64,000 nt of DNA. Source: an uncultured Bacteroidota bacterium. GTDB taxonomy: Bacteria; Bacteroidota; Bacteroidia; Chitinophagales; Chitinophagaceae. The stretch covers positions 1-64,000 of the forward strand of contig CAIVEH010000119.1 in the NCBI GenBank assembly GCA_903904855.1, written 5' to 3'. The notes below the pieces were generated by a model, which saw nothing but the letters and a program-made list of their open reading frames with translations, was not told where the DNA came from and searched no databases. The translations under genes and the position numbers were made by a program. Below, one piece after another: positions 32,502-43,154 of the stretch; the first letter of the stretch is position 1; each line of letters starts with the position of its first letter.

Positions 32502-33308
32502 ATGTCTGAATACTATAATAGAAGTTATACAGGTTTTCTGCTATTACTAATGCTGACCGCCAGTATGATATTCAATTCCTGCGTATCAATAAAGAAATAT
32601 GTTTATTTTAAGGATTTGCCCGATACTTCTTCAAAAAATATTGTTATTGAGCCGATTACACCATATGTAGATCCTAAAATAGAACCTGCTGATATATTAT
32701 CAATCACTGTTCAGCCAATGCTCAAAAATCTTGTTTCAGGTAATGATAATAATCAGGATGGTGGTAATACTGCCAAAATTGGGGGGCAGGCAAATCTTTT
32801 CCCGGTTGACAAAAATGGCTATATTGAGTATTCCCTGATAGGAAGACTAAAGGTTGCTGGTCTTTCGACAAGTGAAGCACGGGAACTTATTCGCGAAAAA
32901 TCTTTGTATTATTATAAAGATCCGGTAGTAAATGTACGCATAACTAATTTTCAAATAACTATTTTGGGTGACGTTAATAAACCCGGGAGATATACTTCTG
33001 AAAGTGAAAAAATGTCAATTGTGGATGCTATTGCTGAATCTGGTGATTTGCTTACTTCAGCAAAACGGGACAATATATTATTAATCAGATCTGAGGCAGA
33101 TCAGAAAATTTATTCACGGTTTGATCTTACCAACACAAAAATATTTAATAACCCCTATTATTATCTTAAACAGCATGACATAATTTACGTAGAACCCAAC
33201 AAATATAAGGTTCAGGGTAGCGACCAGAGTTTCATCCGCAATTTGGGAATATTATCGTCACTAATTTCTATAGCGTCATTGTTATTGGTTTACAAAAGCA
33301 TTAAATAA
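32502..33308 (+). CDS. Polysaccharide export lipoprotein (Wza/SLBB family)
   Basis: Lipobox FNSC; IEPADILSITVQPM..., VNVRITNFQITILGDVNKPGRYT. Confidence 0.92.
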   Translation: MSEYYNRSYTGFLLLLMLTASMIFNSCVSIKKYVYFKDLPDTSSKNIVIEPITPYVDPKIEPADILSITVQPMLKNLVSGNDNNQDGGNTAKIGGQANLFPVDKNGYIEYSLIGRLKVAGLSTSEARELIREKSLYYYKDPVVNVRITNFQITILGDVNKPGRYTSESEKMSIVDAIAESGDLLTSAKRDNILLIRSEADQKIYSRFDLTNTKIFNNPYYYLKQHDIIYVEPNKYKVQGSDQSFIRNLGILSSLISIASLLLVYKSIK

Positions 33309-33315
33309 TTACTGA

Positions 33316-35757
33316 ATGGAAAATGTTACTCCAAAAAATCCCGGAGAAATAGAAAAACCAAAGTCTGAAGAAATAAGTTCATTTAATTTAAAATGGCTGG
33401 TATCCACAATTCTGGCTATCTGGCCATGGCTGCTTGGCAGTTTGATTATTTCTTTAATTGTAGGTAATTTATATTTAAGGTATGCAACTCCTGTATTCAG
33501 ATCAACTGCTGAATTACTGATCATTGACTCGAAAAAAGGAACCGGCCAGGGTGAAGATGTATTAAAAGTTATTGGACTTAGTAATACTTCTATTAATATT
33601 GAAAATGAAATTGAATTGTTGAGGAGCCGCACTACAATGAGCAAAGTGGTTAAACGCCTGCATCTCAACATTTTCTATTCAATTGTCGGCCGATTTAAAA
33701 CTACTGATATATACGCTAATAAACCGTTTGAATTCATTATTGCCGATACCGCTGATGGCTATTTTAACTGTAAAGTTGATAACCTGACTAACAATGGATT
33801 CAGGCTGGTAGACCAAAAGGGTAAAGTAGTTAATGGCAAATGGGGTGATACACTCAACCTTGAATCTTTTGGTAATGTAATATTAAAAAAAGGTTTTGCA
33901 GGGGTGCCACCCAAGCTACAATTTACAGTAGCGGTAAGCCCGGTTATTGAAGTTGCCAAAAATTATATGTATTCCGTCGATGTTATCCTTCCCTCAAAGG
34001 CTGGCAGTTTTATTACACTTTCGATGCAGGATAATATACCTGAGCGGTCCATTGAAATTATCAATGAACTGATGAATATCTATATGGGCAATAATGTTGA
34101 TAGTAAAAACCGAATGTGGGACAGCACTATTAGCTTTATTAAACAAAGACTCGATACCGTGCTTGAAAAATTGAACACTGTGGAAAGTAACATTCTTCTC
34201 TATAAGCAAAAGCATAAAATTGCTGATATGAGTGCCCAGTCTTCCCACCTCATCAGTGCCGATGCATCGACTGAAGAAAAATTGCAGAATGCTGATATGG
34301 ATATGGAGATAATGAGAGCTGTCAGCCAATCACTGATAAACAATACTGATGATAAGCCAATTACATTACCCGCATCACTTATGGCAAATGCGGGTCTGGC
34401 TGAACTGATCAACAAATTAAATGCCCTGCAGAACACTATTGATAATGACCTGATTTCCCTGACTGAAAACAACCCTATTATCCTGACTTTAAAGGAGCAG
34501 AAAAAGAAGATGAAAAGGGATATCATCCAGTCTCTTGTAGCTACTGAAAAAGAAATTGAAGCAAAGAATAAAAAAATTAAAGAGCAACTCGGAGTGATTA
34601 GTGGTGGAATCAGGCAGGTGCCTTTGGTGGAAAAAGATTATATGGATTACAACCGCCTGATGAAAATTCATGAGGAGATGTATATTTTTCTGTTGAAAAA
34701 ACTCGAAGAAACACTCATACAGCGTGCTGCCACTGTTCCGGATGCTGCTATTATCGACCCGGCAATAACGATGGGGGCAGTCGCTCCAAATCATTCCAGG
34801 GCATTTATGATGTCTGTTATTTTCGGTCTTGCAATTCCATTTGGCATTATTCTCCTGCGCAGGGGGTTGAACATTAAAATTATCAGTAAGAGCGATATTA
34901 CTAAAGTAACCACCATCCCTGTTATTGGTGAAATAGGTAATAGTTTTGACAGTGAAGCGATTGCCGTTAAGAAAAACAGCAGAACAATTATTGCCGAGCA
35001 ATTCAGGGCTTTGCGTACCAATCTGCAATATATGCTTACCGACAAGAATGATAAGGTAATAATGATTACTTCAAGTATGAGTGGTGAGGGTAAATCCTTT
35101 ATTGCAGTTAATCTGTCGCTTACATTGGCTATGGCTGGTAAAAAAGTGGTTTTGATGGAACTTGACCTGAGAAAACCAAAAATTTCCAAAACCCTGAATC
35201 TTGATAACAGTATTGGTTTTTCCAGTTATTCAATTGGCAAGGCTACTTATGAAGATCTGATTGTGCCATCCGGGCTTGAAAACAATTTATTTATTATCCC
35301 ATCCGGCCCTGTTCCTCCAAATCCGGCTGAACTGATTCTGCTTCAAAAAACAGAAGATTTGTTTAAAAGGCTGAAGGAAGAATTTGATTATATAATTGTT
35401 GATACATCCCCTGTTGGACTGGTAACAGATGCCCAACTCATTAATAGATATGCTGATATATCTCTTTACATTGTCAGGCAGGGTTATACCTACAAGCAAC
35501 AGTTAAATATACCAAATGAACTGTTTTACAGCGGCAAAATTAAACGCATGAGCTTTATTGTAAATGATGTTGTTGCTAATCGTGGATTTGCTTATGGCTA
35601 TGGGTATGACGAAGGATACGGGTACAGTAATGGCTATGGGTATGGGTACGGTTATGGATACGGTTATGGTAATAGTTCCTATGGCAATGGTTATTATGTA
35701 GACGCTAAAAAGAAAGGAATCGCAAGCTGGTTTAAAGCCAGCAAGAAGAGTAAGTAA
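33316..35757 (+). CDS. Wzc-type tyrosine-protein kinase / chain-length determinant
   Basis: Wzz domain, ITSSMSGEGKSFIAVNLSLTLAMAGKKVVLMELDLRKP, FDYIIVDTSP, C-terminal Tyr-rich tail. Confidence 0.95.
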   Translation: MENVTPKNPGEIEKPKSEEISSFNLKWLVSTILAIWPWLLGSLIISLIVGNLYLRYATPVFRSTAELLIIDSKKGTGQGEDVLKVIGLSNTSINIENEIELLRSRTTMSKVVKRLHLNIFYSIVGRFKTTDIYANKPFEFIIADTADGYFNCKVDNLTNNGFRLVDQKGKVVNGKWGDTLNLESFGNVILKKGFAGVPPKLQFTVAVSPVIEVAKNYMYSVDVILPSKAGSFITLSMQDNIPERSIEIINELMNIYMGNNVDSKNRMWDSTISFIKQRLDTVLEKLNTVESNILLYKQKHKIADMSAQSSHLISADASTEEKLQNADMDMEIMRAVSQSLINNTDDKPITLPASLMANAGLAELINKLNALQNTIDNDLISLTENNPIILTLKEQKKKMKRDIIQSLVATEKEIEAKNKKIKEQLGVISGGIRQVPLVEKDYMDYNRLMKIHEEMYIFLLKKLEETLIQRAATVPDAAIIDPAITMGAVAPNHSRAFMMSVIFGLAIPFGIILLRRGLNIKIISKSDITKVTTIPVIGEIGNSFDSEAIAVKKNSRTIIAEQFRALRTNLQYMLTDKNDKVIMITSSMSGEGKSFIAVNLSLTLAMAGKKVVLMELDLRKPKISKTLNLDNSIGFSSYSIGKATYEDLIVPSGLENNLFIIPSGPVPPNPAELILLQKTEDLFKRLKEEFDYIIVDTSPVGLVTDAQLINRYADISLYIVRQGYTYKQQLNIPNELFYSGKIKRMSFIVNDVVANRGFAYGYGYDEGYGYSNGYGYGYGYGYGYGNSSYGNGYYVDAKKKGIASWFKASKKSK

Positions 35758-35801
35758 ACAAATTATTGCTATAACAGATTCCCCCGAAGCAGAAGGTAAC
35801 T

Positions 35802-36665
35802 ATGTCTGATCAAACTTTAAATAATGATAAGTGGGATATTAATATTTCATCTGGCCGTGGCTATATGGATATTAATGCAAAGGAAATCTGGCGTTACCGT
35901 GACCTACTAATGATGTTCGTTAAGAAAGACATCATAACTGTTTATAAGCAAACCATACTCGGCCCCATTTGGTTTGTAGTACAGCCCATTCTTACATCCT
36001 TCATGTTCCTCTTTATATTCTCGGGTATCGCCAAAATTCCTACTGGGGAAGGTATACCGCCGTTACTTTTTTATATGGCTGGAACCATTTTATGGAATTA
36101 CTTTGCTGACACACTCAATGTTACTTCCAAAACATTTACAGAAAATGCATCAATTTTCGGTAAGGTGTATTTTCCCAGAATTTTACTGCCACTCTCCAAG
36201 GTGGTATCCGGCCTAATAAAATTCTTGATTCAATTTGCTTTGTTTGCAGTTATCCTGCTTTATTTTATTTTCATTCAAAAATCTGTAACTCCCAACTGGT
36301 ATATTCTGCTGACACCAGTATGGTTAATGGTTGTAGTATTGATGAGCCTCGGTTTTGGTATCCTCATTACATCTCTTACTACCAAGTACCGCGACCTGAC
36401 CTTTCTTATTGCATTTGGGGTGCAGCTGGGCATGTATGCCACCCCTGTGATCTATCCTTTATCGCAGGTGCAAGGCTGGAAAAGAACGTTTGTACTGCTC
36501 AATCCGCTTACATCTTTATTCGAAGCCTTTAAGTACGGCTTTTTAGGGCAGGGATCAATCAATGTAATGGGTCTTATTTACAGCATAGTTTTTACCCTGA
36601 TTCTGCTGTTAAGTGGCATTATTATTTTCAACAAGGTTGAAAAACGTTTTATTGATACCGTTTAG
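35802..36665 (+). CDS. ABC-2 type polysaccharide exporter permease (Wzm-like)
   Basis: WRYRDLLMMFVKKDIITVYKQTILGPIWFVVQPILTSFMFLFIFSGIAKIPT. Confidence 0.93.
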   Translation: MSDQTLNNDKWDINISSGRGYMDINAKEIWRYRDLLMMFVKKDIITVYKQTILGPIWFVVQPILTSFMFLFIFSGIAKIPTGEGIPPLLFYMAGTILWNYFADTLNVTSKTFTENASIFGKVYFPRILLPLSKVVSGLIKFLIQFALFAVILLYFIFIQKSVTPNWYILLTPVWLMVVVLMSLGFGILITSLTTKYRDLTFLIAFGVQLGMYATPVIYPLSQVQGWKRTFVLLNPLTSLFEAFKYGFLGQGSINVMGLIYSIVFTLILLLSGIIIFNKVEKRFIDTV

Positions 36666-36735
36666 TTTTTTAAACCTCAATAATTAATAAATGACTTGAG
36701 GATCATCGGGTTGATCTTTGATACACTATAAAAGC

Positions 36736-37935
36736 TTAATCCTCGGTATCAAAACCATTATCCGCTGATACACCTTTTAGTATACTGAAGATAGCAGGCG
36801 CCTGGTGATAAACACTGTTGGTAAACCGGTTGCCAAGAACAATGATTGTCATATTGTCTTTTATAAAACGGTAAAACGAAGTGTTATTGCCATGCCACCA
36901 GCCATTATGATAAATGATCTTGTTGCCATTGGCAAAGCATAGCATGCGCCATCCCAATCCGTAATTTTTTATGCCCTTCTTTTCAAAAGAGCAGGGACCA
37001 TAGGCTAATTCAACTGTTTCATTATCCAGCAATTTATTCTGATAAAACGACTGGTCCCAGCGATACATATCTTCTGGCGTACTGTATATTCCCTTATCGC
37101 CATAAACCCCATCGGCAAACATATCGGGTTCGCGCCACCAGTTGTGTTTATAACTGAGGGCAGCATTTGGAGGTAACCCTTTTCCTGGGTTATAAACAAA
37201 AGTATGATCCATTCCCAGTGGTTTGAAAATATATTGCGACATAAAATCGTAAAAGCTGAGATTGGTTACCTTTTCTACAATCCGTGCCAGCACAGCAAAA
37301 TTGGTATTACAGTATTTGAACCGGCTATTAGGCCTGAACTCCAACCGGGGTTTATGTTCAGCCATCAGCGACATCATGGTGGCATTGTAGATAGGGGTTG
37401 TATGATTATGATTATATACTTCATACCACTTGGTATAATCGGGCAGGCCGGAGCGATGATTGAGCAGCATCTTCACTGTAATTCCAGGATAAGGAAATTC
37501 TTTTAGGTAATGCTGTACCGGCGAATCCAGACTTATATATTTACGCTGGTAAAGATATAGTATAGCCGCCCCTGTAAATGTTTTGGAAACAGACGCCAGC
37601 TGGCTCGAAGAATTTTGCCCAAATGGTATTTTCTTCTCCTTGTTGCTCAAACCGAAATAGCGTTCATAAATTACTTTACCACCAAAGCCAATCAGCACCC
37701 CGCCATTGAAACCAGCAGCTACCTGCCGCTTGTAGTACTGATCAAGTTGCTGGGTAATAATCCTCACTTTTTCATTGTTGGTATCATATGCCAGAGCAGC
37801 AGGTGCATAACGGGCAGCTGTATCATGAAACTTGGTATAATCTATTTTTTTGGCAACAGGCTGCGAGTTGGAATGGCAGGAAATGAATAAAAGCGGAAGT
37901 ATGGCAATTGCAATAATAGTATAAGTAGAACGCAT
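36736..37935 (-). CDS. Serine hydrolase, beta-lactamase/class C PBP family
   Basis: SQLASVSKTFTGAAILYLYQ (SxxK), FKYCNTNF (YxN), lipobox. Confidence 0.92.
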   Translation of the reverse strand: MRSTYTIIAIAILPLLFISCHSNSQPVAKKIDYTKFHDTAARYAPAALAYDTNNEKVRIITQQLDQYYKRQVAAGFNGGVLIGFGGKVIYERYFGLSNKEKKIPFGQNSSSQLASVSKTFTGAAILYLYQRKYISLDSPVQHYLKEFPYPGITVKMLLNHRSGLPDYTKWYEVYNHNHTTPIYNATMMSLMAEHKPRLEFRPNSRFKYCNTNFAVLARIVEKVTNLSFYDFMSQYIFKPLGMDHTFVYNPGKGLPPNAALSYKHNWWREPDMFADGVYGDKGIYSTPEDMYRWDQSFYQNKLLDNETVELAYGPCSFEKKGIKNYGLGWRMLCFANGNKIIYHNGWWHGNNTSFYRFIKDNMTIIVLGNRFTNSVYHQAPAIFSILKGVSADNGFDTED

Positions 37936-37968
37936 AAATTTTCGGGAATTGGCAAATATATACTGTTG

Positions 37969-38565
37969 TTAAGAAATCTGGTTGTTGGTTTCGGATTTAA
38001 CAAAACTAATAACATCGTCTATAAACTCATAATAGCACTGGTTCAGCTGGTAATACGACGAAATAAATATTTCATAGGCCTTATCAACCGGTGGCATATA
38101 CAGCGCCCTTCTGCCCAATCCAATCAGGGCGCGCTCAATGCCTTTTACTGTCCGGTAATTATAAAGCCAGTTATGTTGTTTCATTGATGGGAAATAGCTG
38201 GCAAATTTTTCAGGCATCCAGCCAATATTGTTATCCAGTTGCCTGTACACAGTTTGGGTAAACGATAAAAGAACCCGCTCATCAGGGAAAAATTTAGGGT
38301 CATTGGCCAGGAAATGGTCATAAAGCGTATCTACCACCGGCCCTGAATACAAACCGTAATGTTCCCTGAAAATTAGTTTAGCTCGGGCTGTAGCAGGGTG
38401 AATATCCGTCCTCTCATCAATTTTTCGGTGCAGTTCAATACCTCTTTTTATGCCCGGCGGATATTTATCAAGAGCCAGCTTACCCTTCACATGATCGGCA
38501 ATCATATTGCCGGTGAGAATATCACAGTCATTAAAGGAAAGAAAAGCATGGCCAAGATAATTCAT
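37969..38565 (-). CDS. ACP phosphodiesterase (AcpH-like)
   Basis: MNYLGHAFLSFNDCDILTGNMIADHVKGK...GIELHRKIDERTDIHP. Confidence 0.85.
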   Translation of the reverse strand: MNYLGHAFLSFNDCDILTGNMIADHVKGKLALDKYPPGIKRGIELHRKIDERTDIHPATARAKLIFREHYGLYSGPVVDTLYDHFLANDPKFFPDERVLLSFTQTVYRQLDNNIGWMPEKFASYFPSMKQHNWLYNYRTVKGIERALIGLGRRALYMPPVDKAYEIFISSYYQLNQCYYEFIDDVISFVKSETNNQIS

Positions 38566-38670
38566 CCATGCAAGTTACCATGCAAATCCATACACCACTA
38601 AAAAAAGCAAAAAGTGGTTTTGCAGATATGTGGATTTCGGATCCAATCTTATTGAAACCTGTAATCAGGT

Positions 38671-39423
38671 TTACAAAGCTGTCCACCAGGTATTCCTCGG
38701 CGCCAGTTTGCCCCAATCCTTAAAACTGCTTTTTACTGTTTCAAACAGTTCTTTCTGGGTTACTTTCTTTCCCTTGTCCGGCACCACAAAATCAGTTTCT
38801 TTTGGTGCTGTAAGCTCCACCTTATCTGCTACCCATGTAGTGTGCAACCTGGGCACTGCCAGTTCCATAATCATACCCGGCAGCCCGCCAAACATCTCCG
38901 GCCCGCCACTCACCACTATATCCTCTGTATAAAACGCTACCACATATACCGAATCACAGATGATACCCACTGCTTTGTGGCATTTATAATTAGCTATGGT
39001 TCGGATTTCATCTTTCTCATGCCATTCTATTTTCCGCAAACTGTCCTGCACCAGGAATTTCTGTTCATAAACCTTTTTATTGGCAGTAACCTTACCAGCT
39101 GCAAAGTCGGTAAATACTACATTCTCCATTGCCGGCCCTCCGCCAAACATTTTAAACATATTGTTGCCCTCTACTTCCTTTCCCGGTTTATAAATGCTCC
39201 GAGCAGTATCAAATATCATATCGAAAAACGAAGTACTGAACTTGGGTATCTGCGATTTGAGCTTCTCAAACCAGTCATTGTTGTCCATTTCAGCCATCTG
39301 GGCATATACGTTTACTTTGCGTTCATACTCTATTTTGCCAGCAGTAGTAAATTGTGCAGGTGCTGCAACCGAGAGGCAAATGAAAATATTCAGTATAAAA
39401 AAGGTTCGTTTCATAATTATCAA
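38671..39423 (-). CDS. GLPGLI family protein
   Basis: C-terminal FGGLPGMIMELAV motif. Confidence 0.85.
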   Translation of the reverse strand: MIIMKRTFFILNIFICLSVAAPAQFTTAGKIEYERKVNVYAQMAEMDNNDWFEKLKSQIPKFSTSFFDMIFDTARSIYKPGKEVEGNNMFKMFGGGPAMENVVFTDFAAGKVTANKKVYEQKFLVQDSLRKIEWHEKDEIRTIANYKCHKAVGIICDSVYVVAFYTEDIVVSGGPEMFGGLPGMIMELAVPRLHTTWVADKVELTAPKETDFVVPDKGKKVTQKELFETVKSSFKDWGKLAPRNTWWTAL

Positions 39424-39501
39424 AAATTTGGCACAGTGGTTATTCAGATCAACAGTTAAAATGAGTTGGTCAGCATTGGGTGAATCTGCTTAAACCGGTA
39501 T

Positions 39502-42399
39502 TTATTTCATTATCATCATGCCTCCCGATGGCGGTGGCGCTCCTGCTGGTGTATGCGTAAAGTTCCATATCAGTTGCAGCATTCCATATCTTCTTATTGT
39601 ATTATAATCGCTCTGTGTTATTACACCTGCCAGCGCAGTTCGGCTGTATCCAATGTTCTGGTTCAGGATGTCGTATACATTGGCCCGTAGCTCTAACTGA
39701 CCTTTTTTCAGGAATTTCTTTCCCAGGTAAGCATTCCATTTTACTACATTATTATTGGTAGTAAATACTGTAGTTTTTTCCCTGATCATAATATTTACCG
39801 AGCTGCTGATCTCAAATTTTTTGGGTAGTTGCACTGTTCCCGAAAAATCAGTAGTAAAGGCCCAATAGCTGGACGAAAATGTACTTATAGTTGATTTATT
39901 TTCGTTGTAATTGATATTAGGAGATAAAGAAAAATTGAACTTATCAGTTTTATCATAGTTCACATAGGGGCCCAGGCCATAGTTGTTGTTATCATTGCTG
40001 TTGTTATGAAAGACGGGCTGTAGCGTTGTTGGATCAATAGTCCCGATTTTGTTGTTGGTATGGTTTACTGAAGAGTTTATTTGTGCACCCACCATCAGGT
40101 CCAGCTTCTTTATCTTTCTCCCGTACCCAAAATAACCATTACCCGAATAATTCCCGTTAATATTTATATATCTCGTGGTATTTCCTCCTTTATAGGTTAG
40201 TTGCTCTGTGCTTATCGCATCCGATACAGTATTGAATGAAAAATTACCAAACAGGTATTGACTGGTTAGTACCTTGTAGTCATTAAAATTGAGCGAAAAC
40301 CTGTTGTTGAATTGTTGTTTAAGCGCGGGATTGCCTATGTATATATTCAGCGGATCGGTATTTTGTTTAAGTGGTGCAATCTGTGAAATAGATGGCTGCT
40401 GTGTACTGCCCATATAATAGAATTTCAGGCTCGATTGCTTGCTGAGTTTATAGGTAAAAGTCGCTTTGGGGTATATGTTCAGGAAGTTGTAATGGCTTGA
40501 TGTATCTCCATGAAGGTTGTCGGTTTGGAGATAATTGGCATTGGATGCGTCGCTACCAAACGAGAAATTAATGTTTTTGTAAACAAACTTAAAATTCAGT
40601 CCTCCCGTGTTGGTCAGTATATTGTATTTGTAATCGCTGCTGAATGTGTTATCCAGAACATCAGTATATCCGCCAGTACCATTTGAATTGTAAGTGGAAT
40701 TTATACTCCTGCTGTTATTGGCTGTTAGCCCGTAATCTAATTCTAAAAATGCAGTCTTCGATATAGGTTCAGTATAGGTCGCTTTGGCATAGAATGCAGC
40801 AATAATGCTCGATGTATTTTTTTTCTGATTTATTTTAGCCACTGAATCCTTAATATTTCCTGCTGTATCAACCGAATAGAAATCAGTTGAGGACTGCAAT
40901 GTTCCGTCACTTTTTGAGTCTTTATAATTTCCTTTTACATCTACTGATAACGTACGGCCTTTTTTATTGAATTTTTTCTTGTACAGCAGGTCTGCATTTA
41001 CATAGTTGGAAAAGGCGTTGCTGATTATAGTCCTGTTGTTGGTATTGAGCAATAAATTGTCATTGTTATTGCTGCTGCCGTTATACACAGACTTTATTTC
41101 TGATTGTTTATATCCACCGTCTGTTGTCAGTTTTAGAGAGGATGAACTATCAATCTTCCATTCGTACATATAATCTAGTCCATGTCTCTCACCCTTGCTG
41201 AACTGGTTTTTACTTTGGCTACTCACAAAGCCACTGTTTCCGGGAAGCACATATTGTGTGGTTGTATTGCCATTCAGTTCTACATTCTGCTCCGAAAACC
41301 TGTAATTGGCAGTAATGTGGTTTTTATCATTATTACCCCACTTGTCTGCAAAATGCGCTCCTCCGGTCCATGTTTCGGGCAATCCTTGTCCGTTATATTT
41401 CCCGTTCCAGCCTCCGAAATCCTGATCAGAACTACCTGAATAGGTAGTCGAAATTCCTCCTTCATCATTGATCATGGTAGTCCCGTTACCACTTCCGAAT
41501 TTATCATTGTCCTGCCAGCCCAGACCAACTTTATCTGTATTCGACATGACGCCAAATGCGGAGAATTGCCTTTTGGATTTAAATGAATTAATCATTGCCT
41601 GATCCTGAAAATAACCATCAGTGCCGCCGCCAGCATCCAGCTTGCCAAAATAACCCTTCTTTTTATCCTCCTTCAGTTCCAGGTTGATGGTCTTAATTTT
41701 CTGACCGTCATCTATACCTGTAAACTCAGCCTGGTCACTCTTTTTATCATAAACCTGCACTTTGTTCACAGCATTTGCCTGCAGCCCCTGGGTCACCACC
41801 TTCGGGTCATCGCTGAAAAACTCCTCGCCGTCCACCAGTATCTTCTGCACAGTCTCGCCCTGGGCTGTTATCTGTCCGCTTTTATCCACCTGTATACCCG
41901 GCAGTTTTTTCAGCAGGTCTTCCACATTGGCACCCTCCTTTACCTTAAAACTGTCGGCCATATACTCAGTGGTATCACCTTTGATTTTTATAGCAGCAAA
42001 TTGCTGCGTAAGTACAAACTCCTTCAGCAGGTGTTCTTTCGATACCATTGGAAGCATACCCAGGTCAGTACTGGTTTTCTTCACATTAATGACATCCACA
42101 AAATCAGCAAAACTTGGGAAGGTAATCCGCATGATATACTTTCCCTGCTTCGGCAATTTCAATTCAAATCTGCCATCAGGCCCCGTATGGGTATAGGCCT
42201 CAATAACAGAATCAGTTAGCCGAATCATTACCACAGAACCCCGGTACAGTGGATTATTGTTCAAAGTATCCATCACAGACCCTTTTACAATATAGGTTTG
42301 CCCGTTGCAGAATTGGGAAGCAAAAAGCAGGAAAAGTAGAGTTAATATGTACTTCATAAACAGTGTGTGTTCAGGCAAATAATAGAAAACATAAAGCAA
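39502..42399 (-). CDS. TonB-dependent-receptor-like outer membrane beta-barrel protein
   Basis: N-term CarboxypepD_reg-like fold, VEDLLKKLPGIQVDKSGQITAQGETVQKILVDGEEFF plug, beta-barrel. Confidence 0.9.
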   Translation of the reverse strand: MLYVFYYLPEHTLFMKYILTLLFLLFASQFCNGQTYIVKGSVMDTLNNNPLYRGSVVMIRLTDSVIEAYTHTGPDGRFELKLPKQGKYIMRITFPSFADFVDVINVKKTSTDLGMLPMVSKEHLLKEFVLTQQFAAIKIKGDTTEYMADSFKVKEGANVEDLLKKLPGIQVDKSGQITAQGETVQKILVDGEEFFSDDPKVVTQGLQANAVNKVQVYDKKSDQAEFTGIDDGQKIKTINLELKEDKKKGYFGKLDAGGGTDGYFQDQAMINSFKSKRQFSAFGVMSNTDKVGLGWQDNDKFGSGNGTTMINDEGGISTTYSGSSDQDFGGWNGKYNGQGLPETWTGGAHFADKWGNNDKNHITANYRFSEQNVELNGNTTTQYVLPGNSGFVSSQSKNQFSKGERHGLDYMYEWKIDSSSSLKLTTDGGYKQSEIKSVYNGSSNNNDNLLLNTNNRTIISNAFSNYVNADLLYKKKFNKKGRTLSVDVKGNYKDSKSDGTLQSSTDFYSVDTAGNIKDSVAKINQKKNTSSIIAAFYAKATYTEPISKTAFLELDYGLTANNSRSINSTYNSNGTGGYTDVLDNTFSSDYKYNILTNTGGLNFKFVYKNINFSFGSDASNANYLQTDNLHGDTSSHYNFLNIYPKATFTYKLSKQSSLKFYYMGSTQQPSISQIAPLKQNTDPLNIYIGNPALKQQFNNRFSLNFNDYKVLTSQYLFGNFSFNTVSDAISTEQLTYKGGNTTRYININGNYSGNGYFGYGRKIKKLDLMVGAQINSSVNHTNNKIGTIDPTTLQPVFHNNSNDNNNYGLGPYVNYDKTDKFNFSLSPNINYNENKSTISTFSSSYWAFTTDFSGTVQLPKKFEISSSVNIMIREKTTVFTTNNNVVKWNAYLGKKFLKKGQLELRANVYDILNQNIGYSRTALAGVITQSDYNTIRRYGMLQLIWNFTHTPAGAPPPSGGMMIMK

Positions 42400-42577
42400 C
42401 GGATTTTAAATTACTTCTTGTATGCCAATCAGGGGGATTTAGTTGGTTAGTTTTGAGATATTAACGTTTTGTTGGGGAAATAATTATGGTGTTTACTGTT
42501 CTTTTTTATGTAGCCATTCTCCATTAAAATAACTCGTTATTTTAAGCAGCCGCCATTTCTTGCTGGCCGGATAAAAA

Positions 42578-43144
42578 TCAGGGTGCCGCTACAGATTTCA
42601 TTTTCTTTTCAAATAACCGGGTAAGTATGTTTTTTTCTTCTGTTACTATTTCAGCCGTACCGTAAATAACTTTTGAGCCAGGAAACTTGCTACTGATAAC
42701 CGATTTGCCTGCTGCTGTTATTCGGATATCGGCAACGGGTGGCAGACTCTCCACTGCACTTTGCGGAAGGTTGATAACACCCTCAATAACACTACTTTCG
42801 TTGGCTGAATAATTGCTGATTTTTATAGTGACTTTATCATTATTTCTTAGCTTCTTAAAGTCAATTGCAGACAAAGCAGCGCTGGCATTTATTTCATTTC
42901 CGGTCATTTTAATCACGCATTTTGCTTCAACGGTGTCCCGGTATTTGAAAAAATAAGCTCCTGAGATCATTAGAAGGAATACCATAATCAGAACTAGCAT
43001 ACCACCCTTGAAAATCCACGAAGGCATGAGCCCTATTGTTTCTGTTATATCATCTGACTCGGGCTCTTGTATCAGCTCACCAGTGCTGCTTACCAGCAAC
43101 AACTTATCAGTATGTATAATGTTATCCGAATATTTTACCGTCAT
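42578..43144 (-). CDS. Short HlyD-like periplasmic adaptor of the lanthipeptide exporter
   Basis: Single TM, C-terminal GTAEIVTEEKNILTRLFEKKM typical of HlyD adaptors; adjacent to the C39-ABC transporter. Confidence 0.75.
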   Translation of the reverse strand: MTVKYSDNIIHTDKLLLVSSTGELIQEPESDDITETIGLMPSWIFKGGMLVLIMVFLLMISGAYFFKYRDTVEAKCVIKMTGNEINASAALSAIDFKKLRNNDKVTIKISNYSANESSVIEGVINLPQSAVESLPPVADIRITAAGKSVISSKFPGSKVIYGTAEIVTEEKNILTRLFEKKMKSVAAP

Positions 43145-43154
43145 CTTAATGTAT

